Shown here: one piece after another, positions 1 through 6,461 of the stretch
Layout of the letters: each line of letters starts with the position of its first letter
How positions within the stretch are numbered: position 1 is the first letter of the stretch
Source: Deltaproteobacteria bacterium
GTDB taxonomy: Bacteria > Desulfobacterota > Desulfarculia > Adiutricales > Adiutricaceae
NCBI GenBank assembly: GCA_031277995.1
Contig: JAITLH010000336.1
Coordinates: forward strand, 1 to 24,117
Direction of reading: 5' to 3'
DNA length: 24,117 nt
Notes under the pieces: model-generated
What the model was told of the DNA's origin: nothing
The model's input: only the letters and a program-made list of their open reading frames with translations
The model's database searches: none
Made by a program: the position numbers and the translations under genes

Positions 1-1
1 G

Positions 2-202
2 GCCACCATCAAAGAAGTTTTCTCCCCTTCCAAACAACTCTACGATTACAGTCTGGAACTCATGGCCGCGGTTAACAAGGCCGAAAAAGCCGGGAAGGGC
101 ATCATCGTTTTTAACGGCAAGCAAGTCGATCGGGTCCAGATAATCGAAGCCAATAACCTAATCGCCGAGTATGAGGCCTTTAACCGCGGGGGCTCGAAAT
201 GA
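2..202 (+). CDS. citE: Citrate lyase beta subunit CitE, C-terminal fragment
   Basis: An open frame runs in from the left edge and stops with TGA at 200-202, giving the last 66 residues of a protein. The end has the CitE/HpcH-aldolase tail: a segment like 'EVFSPSKQ', a helix, then 'GKGIIVFNGKQVD' followed by a final helix. In CitE relatives this is the '(A)GKG-V-x-x-x-GKMID' stretch near the C terminus. CitE is the acyl lyase subunit that splits citryl-ACP into oxaloacetate and acetyl-ACP. It lies 46 bp upstream of citF in the same direction, as in known citDEF operons, which strongly supports the call despite the short fragment. The start and the rest of the gene are outside the window. Confidence 0.8.
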   Translation, partial: ATIKEVFSPSKQLYDYSLELMAAVNKAEKAGKGIIVFNGKQVDRVQIIEANNLIAEYEAFNRGGSK

Positions 203-248
203 CCGGGAGGGCTCGAAAAAATGGAAGGGTCTCGAAGGGAGAAAAAAA

Positions 249-1658
249 ATGAGGGGTAAGCTGGTCCAATCGCTCCAGGAAGTCATCAAATTGTGCGGCC
301 TTAGGGACGGAATGACCGTTTCCTTTCACCATCATTTAAGGGACGGCGATCACGTGCTCCCCATGGTCATGAGCGCCATCGAACGCATGGGTTTTAAGGA
401 CATAAAAGTCAGCGCCAGTTCAATTCACAACTCGCACGGTTGCTTGGCCGATTTAATCAAAAAAAAGGTCGTCACCGGCTTGGACACCAACTTCGTCCAC
501 AGCTGCGTGGGGGAGACCTTGTCCAAGGGCCATATGGAGGAACCGGCCATCGTAAGGACCCACGGCAATAGGCCCCACGCCTTGGAGACGGGCGAAATAG
601 GGATCGACATAGCTTTCGTGGCCGCCTCGGCCGCGGATGAAGCGGGTAACATGAATGGGATAGACGGGCAATCGTCCTTTGGTTCCATGGGCCTGGCCTA
701 TGCCGACGCTTGGTACGCGAAAAAAGTCGTTTGCGTTACCGACTATCTGGTTTCCTACCCCTTGACGCCGGTCTCGATTCCGGAAATCTACGTTGATTAC
801 GTGGTCAAGGTTGACTGCATTGGCGATCCTAAGGGCATCGCCTCGGGAATCACCAAAGTCACCCAGGACGCCCTGGGCCTGATGATCGCCAAAACGGCGG
901 CCGATGCCGTCATAGCCTCGGGTTACCTCAAAGACGGTTTCGCCTTCCAGACCGGCGGGGGAAGAATCTCGCTGGCCGCGACCCAGTTTTTAAAAGCCGA
1001 AATGCTAAAGAAAAAAATCGTCGGGAGCTTTATCCTGGGCGGGCTAAACAGCTTGCTGGTGGATCTCCACGAATCCGGGCTTTTTGAAACCATCATGGAT
1101 TGCCAGTGTTTGGATCTTAAGGCCGTGGAGTCCTTAAAGAAAAACCCAAACCATCAGGAAATTAGCGCCGCCTGGTACGCCGATCATCACCGCCCCTCCT
1201 GCGTTTGCAAAAGGCTCGACGCCGTCATATTGGGGGCCACCGAGATTGATACCGACTTTAACGTAAACGTCCACACCGATTCCAACGGAATCATCATGGG
1301 CGGAAGTGGCGGCCACAGCGACATCGCCAACGGGGCCAAGCTGACGATCGTGGTGACGCCCTTGGTCAGGGCCAGAACGCCCATCGTCGTCGATAGGGTT
1401 ACGACCAAAACCACGCCCGGAAGCGACGTTGACGTTTTGGTCACCCAAAGGGGCGTGGCCGTCAATCCCGCCCGCGGGGATCTGGCCCAAAAACTCAAAG
1501 ACGCGGGCCTGCCGGTCAAAGACATTGGCCAATTAAGGGACTTGGCCCAAAAAATCTGCGGCCAAAGGGAACCCACCAAATTCAAGGACAAGGTCGTGGC
1601 CATCGTCAAAGACCGACTGGGTCTGCCCATAGACCAGATTCGCCAAGTTTATGATTGA
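249..1658 (+). CDS. citF: Citrate lyase alpha subunit CitF (citrate:acetyl-ACP transferase)
   Basis: A 469-residue protein that aligns end to end with CitF, the subunit that swaps acetyl-ACP for citryl-ACP (EC 2.8.3.10). Visible family segments are 'GMTVSFHHHLRDGD' (residues 21-34), 'GEIGIDIAFVAAS' (115-127), 'EIDTDFNVNV' (332-341), the glycine-rich 'GGSGGHSD' (351-358) and 'RGVAVNPAR' (401-409). It is shorter than E. coli CitF (about 510 residues) because the variable N-terminal helix is missing. The ATG at 249 was chosen because 'GAAGGGAG' sits just upstream and family similarity begins a few residues later; the same frame is open from an ATG at 171, but that would overlap citE and add unrelated sequence. 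The citD acyl carrier and the citC/X/G accessory genes are not in the window and may lie to the left. Confidence 0.93.
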   Translation: MRGKLVQSLQEVIKLCGLRDGMTVSFHHHLRDGDHVLPMVMSAIERMGFKDIKVSASSIHNSHGCLADLIKKKVVTGLDTNFVHSCVGETLSKGHMEEPAIVRTHGNRPHALETGEIGIDIAFVAASAADEAGNMNGIDGQSSFGSMGLAYADAWYAKKVVCVTDYLVSYPLTPVSIPEIYVDYVVKVDCIGDPKGIASGITKVTQDALGLMIAKTAADAVIASGYLKDGFAFQTGGGRISLAATQFLKAEMLKKKIVGSFILGGLNSLLVDLHESGLFETIMDCQCLDLKAVESLKKNPNHQEISAAWYADHHRPSCVCKRLDAVILGATEIDTDFNVNVHTDSNGIIMGGSGGHSDIANGAKLTIVVTPLVRARTPIVVDRVTTKTTPGSDVDVLVTQRGVAVNPARGDLAQKLKDAGLPVKDIGQLRDLAQKICGQREPTKFKDKVVAIVKDRLGLPIDQIRQVYD

Positions 1659-1697
1659 CGGCCAAGGCCGCATGGGTTAGCCCAAGGACCGTCTTTT
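1657..1697 (+). terminator. Terminator-like cruciform after citF
   Basis: GACGG (1657-1661) can pair with CCGTC (1689-1693), enclosing a second hairpin TGGG-TTAG-CCCA (1673-1684), followed by only four T residues. The first base of the stem lies inside the citF stop codon. The short U tract suggests a weak or leaky terminator, so some transcripts may continue into dctPQM. I see no convincing sigma70 promoter in the rest of the 153-bp gap before dctP. Confidence 0.35.
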
Positions 1698-1811
1698 ATG
1701 GATATATAAGTAAAAAAATTTAAAAGGCCCCGGTAAACCCCTAGTTTTGGCGGGGATTGGCCGAGGCGGATTAAAGATCAAACGCGACAATTTATACAGG
1801 AGAATTCTATC

Positions 1812-2828
1812 ATGCGTAAAATTTTTTCATCTTTGTGCGTAGGCTTATTGGTAACCGCGTTTATCGGGGGTTGGGCCTCCAGGGTCCTGGCCGCCGACGC
1901 GAAAAAACTATCGATGAGTATCGTTCACGCCGATGACTCCGTCATGCACATAGCCGCCAAACGATGGGCGGAATTGATAAACCAATACACCGAAGGCCGC
2001 TACGCCGTCGAGGTTTTTACCAACGACGTTTTGGCCAACGGCGATCAGGTAAAATGCATGGAGATGGTTCAAAGGGGCGACATAGACATGAGTTTCATTC
2101 CGGCCTCCATCGCCGGGTTAGTCGACGTCAACCTTTCCTCGGTCATCGTGCCCTTTCTCTGGAAAGACGTCGAAACCATCGACAAGACCCTCGATCCCGA
2201 CTCCCCGGTTTTTAAGATCTTCGCCGATGGCTTACTGGAAAAGAACTTGGTGGCCCTGGCCTTCATCGAGCTTGGCTACAGGCAACTAACCAACAATATC
2301 CGGCCCGTCAGAACCCCGGACGACATGAAGGGCATGAAAATCAGGGTGGCCAACAGTCCCGTTTTTCAGGAGGCCTTAAGGGCCTTTGGCGCCAACGCCA
2401 CCGGGCTAAGTTTTACGGAACTTTTTACCGCCCTGCAACAAAACGCCCTGGACGGGGAAGAAAACCCCGTGGTGGCCATCATCATTCCCAACAAATTTTA
2501 CGAAGTGCAAAAATACTTGACCGTTTGGGATTACGTCTACGAGCCGCTCCTACCGATGCTTAGCAAAAAACTCTACGACAGCCTCTCGGACGCCGACAAG
2601 GAGGCCTTTAGGCGATCGTGTAAGGAAGTCATCGTCGAGCATCGCCAAAGCGTCCGGGCCCAGGACGCCGAGGGCTTGGAGTTTTTAAAAGCCCAGGGCA
2701 TGGACGTCATCGTTTTGACGCCAGAGGAGCGCCAAGTATTCAAAGACAAATTGGCCAACAACTACGACAAATGGTTCGCCAACTACAACCCCCAGCTGGT
2801 CCAGGCTCTCCTTGAGGCCAATAAGTAG
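1812..2828 (+). CDS. dctP: TRAP transporter substrate-binding protein (DctP family)
   Basis: A 338-residue periplasmic solute receptor for a tripartite ATP-independent periplasmic (TRAP) transporter. The N terminus is a Sec signal peptide: positive 'MRK', a hydrophobic core to about residue 22, and a likely cut after 'VLA' near residue 27. The mature part shows DctP hallmarks: 'MKIRV' with the ligand-carboxylate arginine at R178, and 'FTELFTALQQNALDGEENP' (201-219), the family signature. The start has a good ribosome site (AGGAG) seven to eight bases upstream. It is followed by dctQ and dctM, so all three TRAP parts are present. The ligand cannot be read from sequence; the adjacent citrate lyase genes make citrate or another di/tricarboxylate the natural guess. 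Confidence 0.93.
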   Translation: MRKIFSSLCVGLLVTAFIGGWASRVLAADAKKLSMSIVHADDSVMHIAAKRWAELINQYTEGRYAVEVFTNDVLANGDQVKCMEMVQRGDIDMSFIPASIAGLVDVNLSSVIVPFLWKDVETIDKTLDPDSPVFKIFADGLLEKNLVALAFIELGYRQLTNNIRPVRTPDDMKGMKIRVANSPVFQEALRAFGANATGLSFTELFTALQQNALDGEENPVVAIIIPNKFYEVQKYLTVWDYVYEPLLPMLSKKLYDSLSDADKEAFRRSCKEVIVEHRQSVRAQDAEGLEFLKAQGMDVIVLTPEERQVFKDKLANNYDKWFANYNPQLVQALLEANK

Positions 2829-2853
2829 ACTCCCCTGGCCTTATCGGAGGTCG

Positions 2854-2889
2854 ATTGATTCCAGCCGTAAACGCTCGGCTGGAATCAAT
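2854..2889 (+). repeat. Perfect 14-bp inverted repeat at the dctQ start
   Basis: ATTGATTCCAGCCG (2854-2867) and its exact reverse complement (2876-2889) flank an 8-base loop TAAACGCT. The stem begins four bases after a GGAGG ribosome site (2846-2850), covers the TTG start candidate at 2855, and ends on the first two bases of the alternative ATG at 2888. In mRNA it would form a stable hairpin at the translation start of dctQ, directly after dctP. Confidence 0.85.
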
Positions 2890-3403
2890 GGCTGAGAGAT
2901 TAAACGTGAAAAAGGAAAAACAAAAATTTTCCATCGAAGAAATACTGGGCGCTTTCTTCATGGCCGTAATCACCATCGTGATTTCCGTAAACGTGTTTTC
3001 CCGATACGTCATTAACATGTCCTTGGGCTTTACCGAGGAACTAAGCGTCTATTTGTTTTTGTGTTGTTGCATGTTCGGGACCTGTTCGGCCTGCGCCCAC
3101 GGGGCCGTTTTGGGCATGGACGCTTTGGTAAAACTCTTTCCCCCAAAGGTTCGGCTAGTTTTTCTTTGGCTTTCCGCGGTCATAACCGTGATCGTTTTTT
3201 CCATTCTCGGGTGGCAGGGTATCGGCATTATTATCTCCCAATACAAGTGGGGCAACCGCACCCCCATGATGGAAATGCCCCTATGGATATTCACCCTCTC
3301 CGTTCCCATCGGCTCGTTACTTTACATAATCAGGGAGATTCAGGTCACCGTCAAGCGCTCCGGGGATTTTCTGTCCAAGAAAGATGGTGACGCCAATGGC
3401 TGA
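2855..3403 (+). CDS. dctQ: TRAP transporter small membrane subunit (DctQ family)
   Basis: A 182-residue (or 171-residue) membrane protein with four predicted membrane helices, the usual DctQ size and topology. The first helix contains 'NVFSRYVIN', matching the family pattern N-x-x-x-R-Y at the first helix end, and 'FTEELSVYLF' follows, with the acidic pair typical of DctQ. It pairs with DctM to form the transport unit fed by DctP. Two starts are possible: TTG at 2855, four bases after GGAGG, or ATG at 2888, which gives a more typical N-terminal length but has no clear ribosome site. Both lie in or at the edge of a perfect hairpin. I list the TTG because of its ribosome site. The 3' end overlaps dctM by eight bases. 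Confidence 0.85.
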   Translation: MIPAVNARLESMAERLNVKKEKQKFSIEEILGAFFMAVITIVISVNVFSRYVINMSLGFTEELSVYLFLCCCMFGTCSACAHGAVLGMDALVKLFPPKVRLVFLWLSAVITVIVFSILGWQGIGIIISQYKWGNRTPMMEMPLWIFTLSVPIGSLLYIIREIQVTVKRSGDFLSKKDGDANG

Positions 3404-4673
3404 GCAAATAGGCCTGGTTTTATTGTGCGCCTTTATGACCTTGGTGCTGATTAACATTCCCATCGCCACGGCCCTGGCCATGGGCAGTATCGCCACCATG
3501 TTCATTTTCGATATCTCCTTTTCCGTCTACGCCGATATCGTCATCACCGGCTTTCAAAAATTCACCCTATTGGCCGTCCCCTTGTTTATCCTCTCCGGAA
3601 TCGTCATGGACCGGGCCAAGATCTCCGATGACATCGTCCAGTTCGTATCCCTTATCATTGGGGCCCTTCCGGGCGGCTTAATGATCGTCTCCATCATAGT
3701 TTTGATGTTTTGGGGGGCCATCTCCGGTTCGGGCCCGGCCACCGTGGCCGCTTTGGGCGCCGTTTTGATCCCGGCCATGGTCAAGCAGGGCTATCCGGCC
3801 GGCTTATCGGCCGCCTCGGTGGCCAGCGCCGGGGGCATGGCCGTGGTCATCCCGCCCAGCATCCCCTTGGTGGTTTACGGGGTTTTGGCCAACGTCTCGA
3901 TAGGCGACTTGTTTCTGGCCGGGATCGTCCCGGGGGTCATGATCGGCTTATTCATGATTCTTTTCGTGATTGGGGTTTCCATCGTCAAAGGCTACAAAGG
4001 CCAAAAGCAGGGGACCCTAATCGAGATACTAAAATCCTTTCGCAAGGCCATTTTTGGGCTTCTGACCCCGGTCATCATCCTTGGGGGCATCTACGGCGGT
4101 ATTTTCACGCCCACCGAGGCCGCGGCCGTGGCCGTCATCTATAGCCTGTTTGTCGGGATGGTCATAAACCGGGCCATCAAGTTTCGGGATCTGCCCAGAA
4201 TATTGGCCGACGCCAGTACCACCTCCGGAAGCATCCTAATCATCATCGCCAACGCCGGTTTCATGACCTGGCTCATTACCAGCCGAGGCGTGGCCGCCGT
4301 GGGGGCCAAGGCCTTGTTGTCGGTCTCGGACAGTCAGCTCGTAATCATCTTGCTTATGGAAGTAATCTTACTCATCGCCGGACTTTTTATCGACGGGACC
4401 TCCATTCTCTACCTCTTCGTTCCCATCCTCCTTCCGGTGGTTAAGCAAGTGGGCCTTGACCCCATCTGGTTTGGCGTCATGGCCAGCATGGCCATTTCCG
4501 TGGGCATGGCTACCCCGCCCGTGGCCGTGAACCTCTACCCGGCTTGCCGAATCGCCAACATCTCGCTTTTCGATATCTCAAAATACGTCTGGCCTTTCGT
4601 CGCCTCCGGCTTATTGGCCCTTCTCTTGGTGGCCTTATTCCCAAGGATCATACTCTTCATACTGGCCTTATGA
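3396..4673 (+). CDS. dctM: TRAP transporter large membrane subunit (DctM family)
   Basis: A roughly 425-residue, highly hydrophobic protein with about twelve membrane helices, the standard DctM length. Family segments include 'AVPLFILSG' near the N terminus, 'GSGPATVAALGAVLIPAM' with the conserved small-residue loop, 'VIPPSIPLVVYG' and, near the C terminus, 'ISVGMATPPVAVNLYPA'. It is the ion-coupled (normally sodium) channel part of the TRAP system. I chose ATG 3396 because GGTGA lies five bases upstream and the ATG-GC-TGA overlap with dctQ is typical of translational coupling; an in-frame ATG at 3384 is the alternative. The TGA stop at 4671-4673 coincides with the beginning of the 34-bp tandem array. 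Confidence 0.94.
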   Translation: MAEQIGLVLLCAFMTLVLINIPIATALAMGSIATMFIFDISFSVYADIVITGFQKFTLLAVPLFILSGIVMDRAKISDDIVQFVSLIIGALPGGLMIVSIIVLMFWGAISGSGPATVAALGAVLIPAMVKQGYPAGLSAASVASAGGMAVVIPPSIPLVVYGVLANVSIGDLFLAGIVPGVMIGLFMILFVIGVSIVKGYKGQKQGTLIEILKSFRKAIFGLLTPVIILGGIYGGIFTPTEAAAVAVIYSLFVGMVINRAIKFRDLPRILADASTTSGSILIIIANAGFMTWLITSRGVAAVGAKALLSVSDSQLVIILLMEVILLIAGLFIDGTSILYLFVPILLPVVKQVGLDPIWFGVMASMAISVGMATPPVAVNLYPACRIANISLFDISKYVWPFVASGLLALLLVALFPRIILFILAL

Positions 4674-4979
4674 CTTTGTTGGCCTCATAATTCCGTTGGC
4701 CTCGCGACTTTGTCAGTCCCATAATTCCGTTGGCCTCGCGACTTTGTTGGTCCCATAATTCCGTTGGTCTCGCGACTTTGTCAGTCCCATAATTCCGTTG
4801 GCCTCGCGACTTTGTTGGCCTCATAATTCCGTTGGCCTCGCGACTTTGTTGGTCACATAATTCCGTTGGCCTCTCGACTTTGTCAGTCCCCTAATTCCGC
4901 TGGTCTGGCGACTTTGTCAGTCCCCTAATTCCGTTGGTCTTATGACTTTGTTGGCCACCCAATGTTGTCAGTCCCATAA
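4672..4979 (+). repeat. 34-bp tandem repeat array (8 full units plus a degenerate end)
   Basis: Head-to-tail units begin at 4672, 4706, 4740, 4774, 4808, 4842, 4876 and 4910, all exactly 34 bp. A shortened, decayed ninth copy follows from 4944 to about 4979. Each starts GACTTTG and contains AATTCCG(T/C)TGG. Units 1 and 5 are identical, as are 2 and 4; the others differ at a few positions, mainly TTGGCC or TTGGTC versus CAGTCC at bases 8-14. Each unit looks like two diverged 17-bp halves sharing GTTGGCCTC. There are no unique spacers and no dyad symmetry. Because 34 is not a multiple of three and each unit contains TAA or TTA/TGA combinations, no frame stays open on either strand. About ten bases before 4672, inside the dctM C terminus, also resemble a unit end. 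Confidence 0.95.
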
Positions 4980-5001
4980 CCCAGTTACCTTTTTAATTTT
5001 T

Positions 5002-5032
5002 TTAACATTAGAACCTTAACTAAGGTTAATAT
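5002..5032 (+). promoter_or_regulatory. Possible promoter with palindromic operator for the MBL gene
   Basis: In an AT-rich stretch, TTAACA (5002-5007) and TAATAT (5027-5032) resemble -35 and -10 boxes, though the 19-base spacer is long. The spacer holds a perfect dyad, AACCTTA-AC-TAAGGTT (5012-5027), well placed for a repressor or activator. It lies about 50 bases ahead of the ATG at 5079. The dyad is seen directly; its regulatory role is inferred. Confidence 0.4.
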
Positions 5033-5078
5033 TTACCATTCACAATAAATAAAAACATACCAAAATAAAGGAAAACAT

Positions 5079-5834
5079 ATGGCCCAATATACCATCGCCC
5101 CCTTAAAACTAGGAGAATTTCAACAAATGGACCATAGCGTTCAGGTCCATTTGGTTGGCCCGGGGGAAAAACGTAAGGCCCCCATCGCCGCCTATCTCAT
5201 TCGCGGAAATGGCCTAACCGTCTTGGTCGATACCGGGCCCAGTGACGAAAAACAAGCCTGCGCCTATCATCATCCGGTGGTGAGAACCCCCGAAATGGAG
5301 CTTAAAGCCGCCCTGGCCGCCCAGGGGGTCACCCCCAAAGACGTTAGTTTCGTTATCCTGACCCATTTGCATTGGGATCACTGCTACGATTTGGGGCTTT
5401 TCCCCAATAAAAAAATCTACGTTCAGAGAAAGGAAGTCGAATACGCCATCGCTCCCTACCCTTGCCATTACGTGGCTTACGAGGCCATGCAGCTTGGCCT
5501 GGAGAGCGCCTGGATTCCCTATCGGGGACAATTCGAATTGGTGGAGGGGGACAAGAACCTAGCCGACGGTCTGGGGCTGGTTTTTCTGCCCGGCCACTCG
5601 CCCGGTTTTCAAGGGGTCAGGGTTCAAACCTCAGACGGCCCCTACCTAATCGCGGGCGATCTGGTCCACTGTTACGAAAACTGGGAAGGCCATGGCTTGG
5701 CCAAACACGTTCCGGCCGGGACGCTCATGGATCTGGCCAGTTACTACGCTTCCTTTGAAAAAATCGAGGGCGCCTTCACGAAAATCTTGCCGGGCCATGA
5801 CCCGAGGATTTTTGAAAAAGCCCTCTATCCCTAA
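5079..5834 (+). CDS. Metallo-beta-lactamase-fold hydrolase (N-acyl-homoserine-lactonase-like subfamily)
   Basis: A 251-residue cytoplasmic protein with a full dinuclear metal site: H96-x-H98-x-D100-H101 in 'LTHLHWDHC', H173 in 'PGHSPG', D194 in 'IAGD' and H240 in 'LPGHD'. Length, the 'LVDTGP' strand before the active site and the overall layout match the AttM/AiiA-type branch, whose members include N-acyl-homoserine lactonases and other lactone or ester hydrolases. The substrate cannot be assigned; a housekeeping lactonase is as likely as quorum quenching. AAAGGA lies about six bases before the ATG. It stands alone between the repeat array and a long non-coding stretch, so it is probably monocistronic. 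Confidence 0.85.
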   Translation: MAQYTIAPLKLGEFQQMDHSVQVHLVGPGEKRKAPIAAYLIRGNGLTVLVDTGPSDEKQACAYHHPVVRTPEMELKAALAAQGVTPKDVSFVILTHLHWDHCYDLGLFPNKKIYVQRKEVEYAIAPYPCHYVAYEAMQLGLESAWIPYRGQFELVEGDKNLADGLGLVFLPGHSPGFQGVRVQTSDGPYLIAGDLVHCYENWEGHGLAKHVPAGTLMDLASYYASFEKIEGAFTKILPGHDPRIFEKALYP

Positions 5835-5894
5835 GGAAAATTCCCCCGGGGCGCGGGGAAAGGTTTTGGCCCAGGGCAACCGGGCGCGCCCCAC

Positions 5895-5914
5895 CCCCTG
5901 GGGCCCCCCAGGGG
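5895..5914 (+). terminator. GC-rich hairpin after the MBL gene, possible terminator
   Basis: CCCCTGGG (5895-5902) pairs perfectly with CCCAGGGG (5907-5914) around a four-base loop, about 60 bases after the stop. The following sequence is TAAAAATTT, so there is no proper U tract. It may slow polymerase or protect the 3' end rather than terminate efficiently. Confidence 0.3.
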
Positions 5915-5967
5915 TAAAAATTTCGATAAAAATAACCAAAAAAGTTCCAACATAGGCCCCCATAAAA

Positions 5968-5994
5968 GCCCCAATGGGCTGGGCATATTGGGGC
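5968..5994. repeat. Inverted repeat GCCCCAAT / ATTGGGGC
   Basis: An exact 8-bp inverted repeat (5968-5975 and 5987-5994) around an 11-base centre. It lies in the gene-free region between the MBL gene and the dehydrogenase. It has no T run on either side and no assigned role. Confidence 0.6.
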
Positions 5995-6043
5995 AAAGGG
6001 CTTGGTTTCATTAGCTATATTTGGCAATAAATTATAGGGCCTA

Positions 6044-6070
6044 TTGATCTTTCGCGTTTTTCGTTATAAT
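6044..6070 (+). promoter_or_regulatory. Sigma70-like promoter inside the 5835-6461 gene-free region
   Basis: A perfect TATAAT (6065-6070) is preceded at 15 bases by TTGATC (6044-6049). Transcription would begin near 6077 and enter the stem-loop-rich stretch 6093-6361, not a recognisable gene. The spacer is shorter than the ideal 17, so strength is uncertain. Confidence 0.45.
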
Positions 6071-6076
6071 GACCTC

Positions 6077-6361
6077 GTAAATGACTTGACTGGGCCTGGC
6101 GGCCTTACCGGCTGGGCCTTTTGGCTTCTTTGGACATTAATTGGCAAAATTAACCAAGGTAGTTAAAGCTAGATCGTTTAGGAGGTGTAGTTAAGGAAAA
6201 AACGGTGGGAAGATAACGGACAACCGGCCATGGTCCGGTTGGATACGTTCAGGCCCCGGTGTGCCGGCCGGTCAGCCCAGGCTATTATGAACTTTTCTGG
6301 CCGCGTTTCCCCAAGGGGGATCGTTTGGCCGAAAGGTTTGGCGAAAAATAAGCCGGCTGAC
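6077..6361 (+). ncRNA. Candidate structured non-coding RNA, family not recognised
   Basis: This stretch follows a TATAAT-bearing promoter and has no supported ORF, but several stem-loops are visible. GGCC at 6093-6096 pairs with GGCC at 6115-6118, continuing inward for about eight pairs, with TTTT straight after. CAACCGG (6221-6227) pairs with CCGGTTG (6235-6241). GTCAGCC (6271-6277) pairs with GGCTGAC (6355-6361), enclosing a nested hairpin GGCC/CG/TCCCC with GGGGA/CG/GGCC (6299-6330). A perfect Shine-Dalgarno-like AGGAGGTG (6180-6187) is not followed by a usable start codon. I could not match it to 6S, SRP, tmRNA, RNase P or any riboswitch I know. The ends are guesses, and the 5' hairpin plus T4 could instead be an early terminator. 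Confidence 0.3.
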
Positions 6362-6373
6362 GATTTTGGATAA

Positions 6374-6402
6374 CTGGAAGCGTGGCCAAGAAATCTTATA
6401 AT
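6374..6402 (+). promoter_or_regulatory. Putative promoter of the D-2-hydroxyacid dehydrogenase gene
   Basis: A perfect TATAAT at 6397-6402 lies 17 bases after a weak -35 (CTGGAA, 6374-6379). Transcription would start near 6409, about 50 bases before the ATG at 6462. The -10 box is convincing; the poor -35 suggests an activator or modest strength. Confidence 0.5.
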
Positions 6403-6461
6403 AGGCTTATACGATTTTGAGGTTTTACTTATTTACTTAACGATCGAAAAACGGAGTTATC

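Noticed and set aside
171..248. Upstream start for citF at 171
   Set aside because: It would overlap citE by 32 bases and add 26 residues unlike the family; ATG 249 has its own ribosome site.
1747..1761. Sigma54 promoter upstream of dctP
   Set aside because: TTGGCGGGGATTGGC resembles a -24/-12 site, but the GG-to-GC spacing is nine bases instead of the required ten.
4672..4979. CRISPR array
   Set aside because: The 34-bp units are head to tail with no unique spacers, the unit has no dyad, and there are no cas genes nearby.
6230..6373. Small ORF of 47 codons in the candidate RNA region
   Set aside because: No ribosome site at a usable distance, and the ATG lies within a perfect hairpin loop. 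The codon use does not resemble the neighbours, and the product matches nothing I know.
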